From NCBI RefSeq assembly GCF_023016065.1, contig NZ_JALKAQ010000001.1:124001-188000 (forward strand): a stretch of DNA of 64,000 nt. The letters are read 5' to 3'. Shown here in pieces: positions 26,930 through 35,523 of this stretch; positions within the stretch are counted from its first letter, which is position 1, and each line of letters starts with the position of its first letter. Below the pieces are notes generated by a model. That model made no database searches. It worked only from the letters and a program-made list of their open reading frames with translations, and was not told the origin of the DNA. The stretch is from Marinobacter sp. S0848L (GTDB taxonomy: Bacteria > Pseudomonadota > Gammaproteobacteria > Pseudomonadales > Oleiphilaceae). Both the position numbers and the translations under genes were made by a program.

Positions 26930-27096
26930 AACAGAGCCTAACCCTTAAGTGATATCCGGCATTCGAGGTCAACATCCTGAGTTGATAAGCACCGCTCCCA
27001 GAGCTTAACTCAAGAGATCACCCTGCACTCAATGTGTTGAAACGCTCATAGCGGACATTTCGACCGCGAGGAGCATTCTATACGAAGGAGATTTCT

Positions 27097-27408
27097 ATGA
27101 AAAAGCTCCATGCACTCGCATTCTATGCTCTGATCACCCCCACCATAGCCTTGGGCTCAGCCACCTTGCTAGCCGCTCATCACGGTAGTGAGGATAAGGA
27201 TGTGGGTGAGCAAGAGATGGATTCCCACGCCGAGAAAGGTAAGCAGTCCTCAGAGCGACACGAGGAGTCCACGAAGTCGAAATACAATACCGGCGACCCC
27301 ACAGGCAAAGCTGACGAAATGGACCCGAAAAAAGGCGACCATTCCGACATGAAAAAGAAAGATAAAATGAAAAATCCGTCGGCGGATAATATGACCGAGA
27401 AAGAATAG
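27097..27408 (+). CDS. Secreted or periplasmic highly charged small protein
   Basis: A 103-residue protein with a signal peptide (LHALAFYALITPTIALGSAT, cleavage near 27) and a mature part almost wholly made of Lys, Glu, Asp, Ser, His and Met, such as DMKKKDKMKNPS. The composition predicts an unfolded protein, and the His/Met/acidic content could bind metals. AAGGAG lies seven bases before the ATG, which is strong support for expression. No family is recognised. Confidence 0.65.
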   Translation: MKKLHALAFYALITPTIALGSATLLAAHHGSEDKDVGEQEMDSHAEKGKQSSERHEESTKSKYNTGDPTGKADEMDPKKGDHSDMKKKDKMKNPSADNMTEKE

Positions 27409-27429
27409 AGCCTCGGCCATTACCTCGGA

Positions 27430-27909
27430 TTAGTGATGCCCACCCGGCCCATGGGCGTGGCCGTGTGCGATCTCTTCTGCATCGGCATCGCGCACTTCAA
27501 TGATTTCGATATCGAAGGTGAGGGTTCTACCGGCCATCGGGTGGTTGGTGTCCACATCCGCGAACTTGAGGCCGACCTTGGCAACCACCACATGGCGCGG
27601 GCCTTGCTCGGTTTGAACCTGAGCAACCATGCCTTTCTTCCAGCGCTTGGCACCCATCAAATGCTTCACCGGCACGCGCTGAATGGCATCCGGCTTACGG
27701 GGCCCATAGGCTTTTTCCGGGCCGATGGTTACGCTGAACACTTCGCCCGCTTCGCGGCCTTCAAGGGCTTCTTCCAAGCCTTGGATCACACCGCCGTGGC
27801 CATGCAGATAGGCATTCGGCTGGCCGCCGCGGGAGGTTTCCACAACCTTATCTTGCTCATCACGCACACTGTAGTGGAACAACACCACTTTATTCTTTTC
27901 GATTTGCAT
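27430..27909 (-). CDS. SlyD-like FKBP-type peptidyl-prolyl isomerase
   Basis: A 159-residue cytoplasmic isomerase/chaperone. The FKBP fold opens with VVLFHYSVRDEQDKVVETS, and YLHGHGGVIQGLEEALEGREAGEVF surrounds the IF (insert-in-flap) chaperone domain starting near EKAYG. FADVDTNHPMAGRTLTFDIEI is the closing strand. The C-terminal tail HGHAHGPGGHH is a short version of the SlyD metal-binding tail that delivers nickel to hydrogenase. Loss of the long Cys/His tail suggests the folding role dominates. Confidence 0.9.
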   Translation of the reverse strand: MQIEKNKVVLFHYSVRDEQDKVVETSRGGQPNAYLHGHGGVIQGLEEALEGREAGEVFSVTIGPEKAYGPRKPDAIQRVPVKHLMGAKRWKKGMVAQVQTEQGPRHVVVAKVGLKFADVDTNHPMAGRTLTFDIEIIEVRDADAEEIAHGHAHGPGGHH

Positions 27910-27966
27910 AAGATTCTCTGCAACGGTTAAAAGTACGGCATTATAACCAGCTGTGGCATCAGCGCC

Positions 27967-29229
27967 CTAAGACAACTGCTGCTCCAGCTCCATCGAGCTT
28001 TCCGGCACCGACTCGTGCTTCTCCTCAGAACGGCCAATCACTGAGGTAACCACCAGGTCCCCGGTGACATTCATGGCGGTCGCCCCCATGCCCACGAGTG
28101 CGTCAATCGATACCAGTAAGGCCACGGTTTCAATCGGCAGCCCCACTTGGGCAAACACCGTGGCAATCATGACAATACCCGCCCCCGGCACACCGGCCGT
28201 GCCGATAGAGGCCAGAGTACCGATCAGCACAATTTCCAGCATGGTGACAAAATCCAGCGGTACGCCCACCACATTGGCCGCGAAAACCGCGGAAATGGCA
28301 ATGCGGATCGCCGCGCCGTCCATATTGATGGTGGCCCCCAGCGGCAAGCTGAAACCGTAGATGCGCTGGGGAATTCCCATACGCCGGGCCGCGTTTAACG
28401 TGAGAGGCAGCGTCCCGGAACTGCTCTGGGTGGCAAAGGCCGTGGCCACCGGTGCCCGGGCCTCACGAATGAAGCCCGCCAGGCTAACGCCATTCAGGCG
28501 CATCAGAACCCCGTAGACCACCAGCTGCACCGCCAGAGCGATGTACAACACCATAACCATATCGCCCAACGCCAGTATCGTGGCCATACCCTGCTCACCG
28601 GCGGTACTGGCAACAATCGCAAACACGCCAATCGGCACGTACTGAAGCACCCCAGACATCACCTTCATGGTGACATCGTTCAGGCCAGACACCACACCGT
28701 ACAACTTATCCGCAGACTCGCGATGAGCGTCTGATTCCCGCAATTTCAGCAGGGCCACACCAAACACAATCGCGGTGAAAATAATCCCCAGCAGGTTCGG
28801 CTTGGCGAAGGCCTCCACAATATTGGCGGGCACAATGTTCAACAGTACCTGAACAAAGCCCGGGTTCTCCGGCACCTCAACGGTGGCCGACGACGATAAT
28901 TCCAGACCACTACCAGGTTCGAAGAAGGAAGCTACTGCCAGCCCCACTGCGATGGCCAGCGCCGACGTCAGCACATAAAAACCCAGCAGCTTCCGGCCCA
29001 CGCGGCCCATACTGGAAAGGTTGGCCTGATTGATACCCACCATCAGGGTAAACAGCACAATCGGCACGATCAGAAACTTCAACAGTTTCAGCAGCAGTTC
29101 CCCGAGCGGGTTCAGCCATTCGGCCACCACCGGCCCGCCAACAAGGCCAACCACCAAACCCAGAACCAGCGCAATACCAATGCGCAGCACCAGCGAAGAC
29201 TTCAAATAAACATCCAGTACAGCTTTCAT
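27967..29229 (-). CDS. Dicarboxylate/amino acid:cation symporter (DAACS family)
   Basis: A 420-residue sodium or proton symporter of the GltP/DctA family. The serine-rich re-entrant loop ATQSSSGTLPLTLN and the NMDGAAI motif, which form the substrate and Na+ sites, are intact, as is GVPGAGIVMIATVFAQVGLP. Eight helices and two hairpins are visible. Substrates in the family are C4-dicarboxylates, glutamate, aspartate or neutral amino acids; residues here do not decide. GGAG precedes the ATG. Confidence 0.92.
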   Translation of the reverse strand: MKAVLDVYLKSSLVLRIGIALVLGLVVGLVGGPVVAEWLNPLGELLLKLLKFLIVPIVLFTLMVGINQANLSSMGRVGRKLLGFYVLTSALAIAVGLAVASFFEPGSGLELSSSATVEVPENPGFVQVLLNIVPANIVEAFAKPNLLGIIFTAIVFGVALLKLRESDAHRESADKLYGVVSGLNDVTMKVMSGVLQYVPIGVFAIVASTAGEQGMATILALGDMVMVLYIALAVQLVVYGVLMRLNGVSLAGFIREARAPVATAFATQSSSGTLPLTLNAARRMGIPQRIYGFSLPLGATINMDGAAIRIAISAVFAANVVGVPLDFVTMLEIVLIGTLASIGTAGVPGAGIVMIATVFAQVGLPIETVALLVSIDALVGMGATAMNVTGDLVVTSVIGRSEEKHESVPESSMELEQQLS

Positions 29230-29336
29230 AGGGGCTCCCGTTAAACCCTGGCCCGTTAATGAGCAAGCGATTAAATACGTAAGGCGGGGGATTCTGGGCA
29301 GCAGCGGGCTATGGGTAAACCTGTATTCCCACGTAC

Positions 29337-29435
29337 GTTACTCACAGATGCTGTGGATAACATTGTTGGGAAGCTAGGGTTAAACCGCCATAAGCCTTGA
29401 GGCACAAGGGCTCGAGGGATTTGATGCAAAAATAG
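29337..29435. repeat. Intergenic repeat, copy A, headed by a DnaA-box inverted repeat
   Basis: The head is GTTACTCACAG-ATG-CTGTGGATAAC (29337-29361), an imperfect 11-3-11 inverted repeat whose right arm contains TGTGGATAA, the complement of the DnaA box TTATCCACA. It is followed by GTTGGGAA, GGGTTAA, a CCTTG/CAAGG hairpin and a GGGATTTGATGC tail. Copy B at 29851-29945 keeps the same order of elements; copy C at 46615-46700 is less like it. Confidence 0.6.
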
Positions 29436-29453
29436 GCTATACGGGAAGGCTAT

Positions 29454-29744
29454 ATGGTTATAGAGAATCCGTCTCAGCAGAGGCAGTCTGGCCAAGATCG
29501 GGAACATGCCAAGCCTCTGCCGGTCAAACCGAACAACCGGGAGCGCTTTACCCCCGTCTATGGCGGCTACTGCGCCTGGGCAGTAGCCCAAGGCTACCTT
29601 GCGAAAGGTGATCCACAACACTGGACCATCCGGGACGACCGCCTGTACCTAAACTACAGCCAATCTATTCAGGACCGATGGCTGAAGAACCCCGATGGGT
29701 TCATTCAGCAGGCCAACGCCAATTGGCCAGAAGTTCTGGAATAG
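29454..29744 (+). pseudogene. N-terminally truncated YHS-domain protein
   Basis: The 96-residue product contains only the C-terminal half of a YHS-domain protein: PVYGGYCAWAVAQGYLAKGD, then WTIRDDRLYLNYSQSIQDRW and QQANANWPEVL. Full-length relatives have about 80-100 more residues before this, including the rest of the domain. The first 33 residues here are unrelated and polar. AAGG five bases before the ATG at 29454 could still allow translation. It may be a broken gene revived on a new leader. A related fragment lies at 31033-31152. Confidence 0.65.
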
Positions 29745-29850
29745 TGGCCTCGAAGCGTCCAGCTCATCGAACGCTTCGATGTACCAACCTGACAAGACGA
29801 ACAGATTCTGGTTAGTACTGGCTTATGGACTAACCGGTATTACCACGAAC

Positions 29851-29945
29851 GTTACCCACAAAAGCTGTGGATAACTGTGTTGGGAACCTCGGGTTAACCA
29901 CTCAAAAGCCCCGCGCCATGGGGACTCGGGGGAATTGATGCTAAA
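29851..29945. repeat. Intergenic repeat, copy B
   Basis: GTTACCCACAA-AAG-CTGTGGATAAC (29851-29875) is followed by GTTGGGAA, GGGTTAACC, a CCCC/GGGG hairpin and GGGGGAATTGATGC. Spacing and element order match copy A closely, so the two flank the YHS fragment at 29454-29744 in the same orientation. Confidence 0.6.
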
Positions 29946-30001
29946 ACCGTCAAGTTAATTTAGGACGGGGCAAACAAACCAAATAGCAGGCTTGTCGCGT
30001 T

Positions 30002-30328
30002 TCAGCAGTTGCCCTTCTTGGCTTGGCCCGGTGGGCAGAAATGGCCACGAGACGTCTTGTAAGAACGGCGATCGTCGTAGTCATAACGACGGCGATCATA
30101 ATCACGATCGTGTTCTCCGTGGTCTTTGGTGGTAATGGTTGCTCCCGTTGCCGCACCCACGGCTCCGCCGAGAATAGCGCCATCTCTGCCACCTACCTCA
30201 TTGCCGATGGCAGCCCCAATTGCTCCTCCAATACCGCCACCCAACGCAGCGTCGGCGGTTTCATCTGCAGCGGCTCCCAATGAGGCAGCACTCAGAGACA
30301 GAAATACGAGCAGTGATTTCATGTTCAT
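30002..30328 (-). CDS. Glycine-zipper protein with Cys-containing C-terminus
   Basis: A 108-residue exported protein. A signal peptide (LLVFLSLSAASLGAAA) is followed by a glycine-zipper region (ALGGGIGGAIGAAIGNEVGG, then LGGAVGAATGAT), which inserts in or spans membranes in related outer-membrane proteins. Next comes an Asp/Arg/Tyr-rich stretch (DRDYDRRRYDYDDRRSY) and a final CPPGQAKKGNC. The last motif matches a common small-protein signature of gammaproteobacteria. An ATG two codons later (30322) is an alternative start. Function unknown. Confidence 0.75.
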   Translation of the reverse strand: MNMKSLLVFLSLSAASLGAAADETADAALGGGIGGAIGAAIGNEVGGRDGAILGGAVGAATGATITTKDHGEHDRDYDRRRYDYDDRRSYKTSRGHFCPPGQAKKGNC

Positions 30329-30497
30329 GATCTAAATCCCCTGGTTCAGGTGGTCTGACCTGCCCGAGATGAAAGGCAGGAGAGCAGTTCTCCAGCGCCC
30401 AATCAGGCACTTGTCAGTTTTGAACCATTCGAGATTATCAGAAACACACGAGAGCGCGCCCTTACCTTTTATTTATATTTCAAGAGGTTACGGATAC

Positions 30498-30938
30498 TTA
30501 ACGGATGCCTTGCGATTTAATCCACTGATTGATCTGCGCCTGATTCATGGCACCGCTTTGGCGGGCGACTTCCCGGCCGTTCTGAAACAGAATCAGGGTG
30601 GGAATGCTGCGAATCGCAAACTGACCGGCCGGCCCAGGCGCCTGTTCGGTGTTCAGCTTGGCAAAGCGTACTTTCCCACGCCAGTCTTTCGCAGCTTGCT
30701 CGAACTGGGGAGCCATCGCTTTACACGGGCCACACCAACTGGCCCAGAAGTCCACCAGCACGGGCACATCACTTCGTTTCGTGTGTGCAGCAAAGCTCTG
30801 TTCCGTTAACTCCAGAACCTGATCCGGCCACAGGGGTTGTTTACAGGCGCCACAATTGCCGCCGACTGACAGCTTCTCGGCCGGTACACGGTTCACTTTG
30901 TGACAATGGGGACACACCAGGTGTCGAACGTCAGTCAT
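30498..30938 (-). CDS. trxC: Thioredoxin 2 (TrxC)
   Basis: A 146-residue thioredoxin with the extra N-terminal zinc finger of TrxC (CPHCHKVN and CGACKQPLWP, two C-x2-C pairs) and the active site DFWASWCGPCKAM. IRSIPTLILFQNG carries the cis-Pro. It reduces cytosolic disulphides under oxidative stress. The zinc finger separates it from TrxA. Length is normal. Confidence 0.95.
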   Translation of the reverse strand: MTDVRHLVCPHCHKVNRVPAEKLSVGGNCGACKQPLWPDQVLELTEQSFAAHTKRSDVPVLVDFWASWCGPCKAMAPQFEQAAKDWRGKVRFAKLNTEQAPGPAGQFAIRSIPTLILFQNGREVARQSGAMNQAQINQWIKSQGIR

Positions 30939-31032
30939 AATGCATCTGCCTCTGATGGGTGAGTTTTAGGAATAATCAGGGCATAAGAAGAGAAATCAAG
31001 CAACGCGATACGCTGCGGTACCGCCCTGCGGA

Positions 31033-31152
31033 CGCAACAGGGACGACCGCCTGCTCCTGAACTACAGCCAGACACTTCAAAACAAAAGACTAGCAGACCC
31101 CAAACGATTCATTCAGCAGGCGGACGCGAACTGGCCATGCGTACTGCAATAG
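31033..31152 (+). pseudogene. Second YHS-protein C-terminal fragment
   Basis: Translating from 31033 gives RDDRLLLNYSQTLQNKR followed by FIQQADANWPCVLQ and a TAG at 31150. This matches the last 35 residues of the fragment at 29454-29744. No start codon or upstream homology is present, so it is a remnant. The sequence directly after the stop also matches what follows the first copy: the 3' end of the small gene at 31153-31395, so the duplication covered both genes. Confidence 0.7.
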
Positions 31153-31395
31153 TTACATCGCAGCGTCCAGCTCATCGATTGCTTTATTCAGCACCTTTAC
31201 AGACTCGGCGTGCTTACCCTGTTTATGCAGCGATTCTCCCTGATCCCGAAGTTTCTTGATCCGAGTTTCCGTTGTACTGTCCAATTGAACCATCTTCAGT
31301 TGTTCATCAATTTTGTGCACCAGCGTAGGACAATGGCTGGCGAAAACGCTGCTCGCAAAAAATACCGTGAATAATAGAACCGCAAGATAACGCAT
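31153..31395 (-). CDS. Small periplasmic protein, unknown
   Basis: An 80-residue protein with a signal peptide (YLAVLLFTVFFASSVFA) and a helical mature part (EQLKMVQLDSTTETRIKKL, LNKAIDELDAAM). GGGGAG lies five bases before the ATG at 31395; an ATG one codon earlier is too close to it. It resembles small TPR-like or lysozyme-inhibitor-like exported proteins only in size. A diverged copy of its last codons lies just after 29744. Confidence 0.65.
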   Translation of the reverse strand: MRYLAVLLFTVFFASSVFASHCPTLVHKIDEQLKMVQLDSTTETRIKKLRDQGESLHKQGKHAESVKVLNKAIDELDAAM

Positions 31396-32202
31396 CATAG
31401 CTCCCCCTTATTCACACGCCCTTGTTGAGTATAGACGACCAAGCTTAGCCGGGCGGTTTGGAAACGTCATCATAAGTTGGCCGCAGTTTGGCACTCTTAA
31501 TTGGTCGCTCCGGTCGCAAAGCGGACATTCGGAGTAGCCTAACAACGGCCCCCGTACTGGACACTTCGTAGCACAGCGGATTGTTGCTCCGTGAGCTTGC
31601 GATTATCGTATTCATCAATTAATCATAACTCCAATCCAGTCACGAGAGAGAAAAACCCCATCAGAGTCATACAACTCACGTTTCATCGTGTGTTGGACCC
31701 TGTAAAGAGCGGCCTCCGGTAGCTTGACCATAGATACTGGGCGATAAGATTGATTGTAACTGCTTACTCTTTCTTATCGCAGATACTTAATAACCCCCTT
31801 TTGCTCTACATCCCTTTCTTCCTCGGGCGCTACCGGACCGTGGTTGGTTTTCCCAAATACAGATTTAAGTGGAAACTTCATCTTATTTGTTGTTTTTTGG
31901 CGAACCACGACAGCTAAAGAAATCTTTGGTTCTAAAATCTTGCAGCAGATATATACTCCTGCCTATCAGACCGATGCCTCGTTCAGTGATGAAGACCTGA
32001 TAGCCATGCAAGCTATCTTGGCGAGGGAGGTCGCCCAGTACCAAAAATAATGTTCTTCAATCCTGTTGGGTGAAATAGCCAAGAATTCTTGCTCAGACCT
32101 TCAAAGGCACTGAGGGTTTCCGACGAAGATAATGGCCTTCCATTCAGCCCAGCAGGAAAGAAAATAGCTTACTCACTGACTGCATGGGGCTTCGCTACTC
32201 GA
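31396..32202. other. Gene-poor stretch of about 800 bases
   Basis: No convincing gene. Two weak frames are present: 31615-31731 on the minus strand (38 residues, MVKLPEAALYRVQHTMKRE and DWIGVMIN, no ribosome site) and 31844-32050 on the plus strand (TTG start, ending ILAREVAQYQK). Both may be remnants. The short dispersed motif lies at 31512-31533. Base composition is lower in GC than neighbouring genes, consistent with decayed or acquired DNA. Confidence 0.5.
31512..31533 (+). repeat. Dispersed 22-base motif, copy 1
   Basis: One of three copies of GGTCGCAAAGCGRACRTTC in non-coding DNA. Others lie at 56777-56798 and 58696-58717, all on the plus strand. No inverted repeat or clear attC structure was seen around this copy. 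Confidence 0.45.
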
Positions 32203-33210
32203 ATGGCACATCTTGTTTTTTCGGTGCGCGCGCCTGTAGAAGCGCTATTGCTAATAGCGCTTCTACCCTTCTGCGCCCACGCAGATACCTTCAACCTCTC
32301 ATGGGACAACGACCTACTTCTGGGCCTTGATCAGGGCTACACAAATGGTGTGCGCTTGTCATATCTCACTTCGTCATCCAGAGACCCAGAGGCCACCACT
32401 TCCCGGTTATCCCGAGCGATGGGGCAATGGCTGGATGCGGTTCCGGGCATTGATCTAGAAACCCAGGAGCAGGCGGTCTCATTCAGTCTTCGGCAGCTGA
32501 TGGTTACTCCTGATGACATTTCGCAAGAGCAACCCAGTCCCGATGACCTTCCCTATGCAGGTTACCTTATACTGAGCACTACTGTCTGGAGTTGGGACGC
32601 GGACCGTATTACGGGCTACGGGGCTCATGTGGGCTTAGTAGGTCCGGAAAGCGGAGCGGAAGCCTCCCAAAAATGGGTTCACAAACTAACCGGAAGTGAA
32701 GAACCCAGGGGCTGGGATTTCCAACTCGGCACAAATGTGGTCGGCGGCCTACAGAGCACGCATGCTCAAAAGGTGTGGCGTAGCGGTCGCAAAGGGGATT
32801 TGGAACAGGAGCTTGCTTGGGTCGGTTCGGCCATGATTTCCAGCCTTCGATCTCATACCAGGATCGGCTGTATTTGGCGAACAGGCAAATATCTACCACC
32901 GAATTTTGTACCCGATTACGCCGGAACTTCCAGCACAGTCGGACTTCCGGCAACATTTAATAATGCAGGGACGGGCTGGTCCGTTTTTATCGGCCTGGGA
33001 CTCGAATATGTTCCCTATTCCAATCTGAAAGATAACGCCGGTCCCTACCGCTTCGAGGAAAATCTCATGCTGGCTCAGATCGGTATCGGTGCAACCCGGC
33101 AATGGCAAAGTCTCCAGGCGGCCCTGATCCTCAGAGCCACGACAGGGGAAGAACAATCGGACAAAGAGAGCTTCAGCTTCGGCACTCTGTCTCTGACCTG
33201 GCGCTATTGA
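32203..33210 (+). CDS. lpxR: LpxR-type lipid A 3'-O-deacylase (first copy)
   Basis: A 335-residue outer-membrane beta-barrel of the LpxR (DUF2219) family, which removes the 3'-acyloxyacyl chain of lipid A. The active-site groups of the family are visible: NLSWDNDLL (Asn-Asp), GYTNGVRLSY (Ser) and SQKWVHKLTG (His). The signal sequence ends at CAHADTFN. The frame is open from 32089, but the ATG at 32203 sits directly before the signal peptide; neither start has a clear ribosome site. A close paralogue is at 44705-45703. LpxR alters Toll-like receptor recognition in pathogens; in a marine bacterium its role is probably envelope adaptation. Confidence 0.88.
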   Translation: MAHLVFSVRAPVEALLLIALLPFCAHADTFNLSWDNDLLLGLDQGYTNGVRLSYLTSSSRDPEATTSRLSRAMGQWLDAVPGIDLETQEQAVSFSLRQLMVTPDDISQEQPSPDDLPYAGYLILSTTVWSWDADRITGYGAHVGLVGPESGAEASQKWVHKLTGSEEPRGWDFQLGTNVVGGLQSTHAQKVWRSGRKGDLEQELAWVGSAMISSLRSHTRIGCIWRTGKYLPPNFVPDYAGTSSTVGLPATFNNAGTGWSVFIGLGLEYVPYSNLKDNAGPYRFEENLMLAQIGIGATRQWQSLQAALILRATTGEEQSDKESFSFGTLSLTWRY

Positions 33211-33292
33211 AGCGTGAGGTGAACAGTCGTGAAGTCGGGTCGCCTTCCAAGGGGTGGGGAGCTTTGGTTCGTGCCGCCTATCAATAAAAAGA

Positions 33293-33630
33293 CTATTTCC
33301 TGGCTCTTTTTGAGCTTGCGCTTTTAGCTCCACCAGGATGTCCGCAAGCTCTTTGATGTTCCTCGCTATAGATTGAGAGAGCTATCTTCGCGAAGCGACC
33401 CAGGATTTCTTTGCAGACATGTTCTGCTCGGGTGTCGGCGCCGCTTAAAAGCGAGATGAAATCATCCCCTCCAATATGGCCTATAAAGCCCGAACTCTGT
33501 GAGCTCTCGCTAAGGAGGTTGGCTAACGCCAATATCATCTGGGCACCGTGTGAGTATCCATAGACATCGTTGTCTGCCTTAAAATTGTTCAAATCGGAGT
33601 AAACAGAGCAGAACGCGTCGCTCGTCCCCA
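33293..33630 (-). pseudogene. GGDEF-domain gene fragment
   Basis: In one frame the region encodes DAFCSVYSDLNNFKADNDVYG, then HIGGDDFISLLSG, the core of a GGDEF domain of the kind fused to EAL. The C-terminal end leaves homology near ERACGHPGG and runs out. The 5' side stops at the boundary of the IS3 remnant (about 33630). No sensor or EAL part remains. A frameshift near residue 80 of the fragment is suggested by the loss of similarity. It is probably not functional. Confidence 0.7.
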
Positions 33631-33706
33631 GCTTTGACCCCTGAGTTCCAGTTCATTTAAAACTGGAAAACTCGGCAAGATCTGGCGCTGAGCAGGAGAT
33701 CATGGC

Positions 33707-33860
33707 ATGAAGTGATCCCGTTACGCTGAAGAGCAGATTGCCTTCGTCCTGAAACAAGTCTAATTTGGTACACCGGTCCCGGAGAGAACTGTCGTGAGCT
33801 CGGCATTTCGGACGCAACGTTTGAAAGTGGCTGGCTTCACGACTTTTCAAACACTTAAAA
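33707..33860 (+). mobile_element. IS3-family (IS407-type) orfA transposase remnant
   Basis: From an ATG at 33707 the frame reads M-K-stop-S, then RYAEEQIAFVLKQV, stop, FGTPVPE, which is the start of an IS3-group OrfA (usual form MKKSRYTEEQIAFALRQAE). A frameshift then leads to CRELGISDATFESGW, the helix-turn-helix region. Two stops and at least one frameshift make it inactive. No OrfB and no clear right end were found. The left end may be the TTTGACCCCTGAG near 33633, which abuts the truncated GGDEF gene. Confidence 0.75.
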
Positions 33861-33960
33861 AAGAACTATCAGCGGTTAGTGCACTGGCAAGCAGGTCAAA
33901 GTAGCAAAATTGGGCCGGTGATCTATACTTGAGTCCAAACATCTAGGAAGGGATATAAAA

Positions 33961-34374
33961 GTGAGAAAACTTATTAAGTTCAGTGCACTAGCCGTTCTTA
34001 TTTCATCGTCAGGTGTCGTTATGGGTCAAGATGTTCTTGATGGGGAACAGATTCGTGATGCGCTGATAGGTAATACTCTGCAAGCCGACTATCGAGAAGA
34101 CGGCAAGCGCCGACACACCTTCTACGAGTACTTTTCTGAAGACGGAAAAATCTACGGCCGCGACAAGCGAGCCGAGCAGGCATCCGGCTATACCCGTTAT
34201 ATCGGAACATGGGAGGTGAAAGACGGAGAGTTCTGTACCAGCATCGGCTATGGCCACCGGGGCGGCTGTAGCGTCTTCGAGCAGGTCGACCAGGACACGT
34301 ATGTGAGAAAGTTCGACGGCGTCGAAATTGATCGCGTTAAAATTTACGAAGGACGCCACCATCCTAACATGTGA
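33961..34374 (+). CDS. Exported protein, DUF995-like, GTG start
   Basis: A 137-residue secreted protein. A signal peptide (LIKFSALAVLISSSGVVMG) precedes a compact domain with IRDALIGNTLQADYREDGK, YFSEDGKIYGRD, YIGTWEVKDGEFCTSI and GCSVFEQVD. The pattern (G-N-T, then G-x-W-x-v-x-d-G-x-x-C) is that of small periplasmic or lipocalin-like proteins such as DUF995. The start is GTG with AAGGG eight bases upstream. It is divergent in position from the decayed patch and convergent with yhhJ. Confidence 0.7.
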   Translation: MRKLIKFSALAVLISSSGVVMGQDVLDGEQIRDALIGNTLQADYREDGKRRHTFYEYFSEDGKIYGRDKRAEQASGYTRYIGTWEVKDGEFCTSIGYGHRGGCSVFEQVDQDTYVRKFDGVEIDRVKIYEGRHHPNM

Positions 34375-34402
34375 TACAGAAGGGGCAGCCAGGAAAGTGC
34401 GT

Positions 34403-35521
34403 TCACACAGACATATGACGCCGGAACAACACCAGAGCTGCCCCGAAAAACACCGCTCCGATGGCAGTCAGAGCCAAAAACTGAGGCCACACCACATCAA
34501 GACCGGCACCGCGATACAGAATCCCCTGAGCCAGGCTCACAAAGTGAGTCGTCGGTGCCAGTAGCATGATTTCCTGAACGAGGTCCGGCATGCTCTCCCG
34601 CGGTGTAATCCCGCCAGATAGCAGCTGTAGCGGCAGTATGATCAGTATCAGCAAGAGACCGAACTGAGGCATGGTTCGGGCCACGGTGCCAACCAGAATG
34701 CCAATGGCGGTCGTGGAGAACAGGTGAATCAAGGCCCCGAAGAGGAAAAGTAAAACAGATCCAGCAACGGGCACCTGAAGCCAACCCTGAATAACCACAG
34801 TCACCGATAGCGTGGCCGCAATCATTACCACCAACGCATTGGCCCAGACTTTGGCCGCCATGATCTCGTAGGAGCGCAACGGCATCACCATCAGGTGCTC
34901 GATGGTGCCGTGCTCCCGTTCCCTGATCAGGGCGGCACCGGTCAGAATAATGCTGATCAGGGTAATTTCGGTAATCAGCTCCATCACTCCCCCGAACCAG
35001 GAACCCTCAAGGTTGGGGTTAAAGCTTACCCGATTCACCAGGTTAACCGGGAGCTCCGTTGAGCCACTGCCAGGCTCGATGAATTCCGCAACTTCGGTCA
35101 TTACAAACGATTGAATGTAATTGGCCCCGATAAACGCCTGGGTCATTCGGGTTGCGTCGATATTCAGCTGCACACTGACAACGTGACCTTTTCGCACATC
35201 CCGCTCAAAGCCTTCAGGTATAACCAGAACGAAGGTATGTGATCCCCGGTCGAGCATGGTATCAATCTGGTCGTATCGGATCAGATCTGGCTTGAGAAAC
35301 CATGGCTGCTGGAAAGACTGAATAATCCGCCCTGACAGTATGGTCTGATCCTCATCTACCACGGCCACGGGGGCATTGTTCAATTCCATGGATCCGGCCG
35401 AGCCCGCCGTATAGATAATCAGAGTGAATGCCAGCAGAACAAACACCATCAGCACTTTATCGCCCAAAAGGCTGCGCAACTCCTTGAGGCCAAGATTCCA
35501 GATATTCGCCAGTGACTTCAC
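34403..35521 (-). CDS. yhhJ: ABC-2 type permease (YhhJ-like), GTG start
   Basis: A 372-residue integral membrane protein of the ABC-2 family. It has an N-terminal helix, a periplasmic domain (about residues 35-170) and five helices near the C-terminus, with ALIREREHGTIEHLMVMPL as the coupling segment. It starts with GTG two bases after the rbbA stop, so translation is linked. With yhiI and rbbA it forms a tripartite export system across the inner membrane. Confidence 0.85.
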   Translation of the reverse strand: MKSLANIWNLGLKELRSLLGDKVLMVFVLLAFTLIIYTAGSAGSMELNNAPVAVVDEDQTILSGRIIQSFQQPWFLKPDLIRYDQIDTMLDRGSHTFVLVIPEGFERDVRKGHVVSVQLNIDATRMTQAFIGANYIQSFVMTEVAEFIEPGSGSTELPVNLVNRVSFNPNLEGSWFGGVMELITEITLISIILTGAALIREREHGTIEHLMVMPLRSYEIMAAKVWANALVVMIAATLSVTVVIQGWLQVPVAGSVLLFLFGALIHLFSTTAIGILVGTVARTMPQFGLLLILIILPLQLLSGGITPRESMPDLVQEIMLLAPTTHFVSLAQGILYRGAGLDVVWPQFLALTAIGAVFFGAALVLFRRHMSV

Positions 35522-35523
35522 CG

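Noticed and set aside
31844..32050. 68-residue ORF with TTG start
   Set aside because: No ribosome site, no family resemblance, in a decayed region; kept only as a note in the gene-poor stretch.
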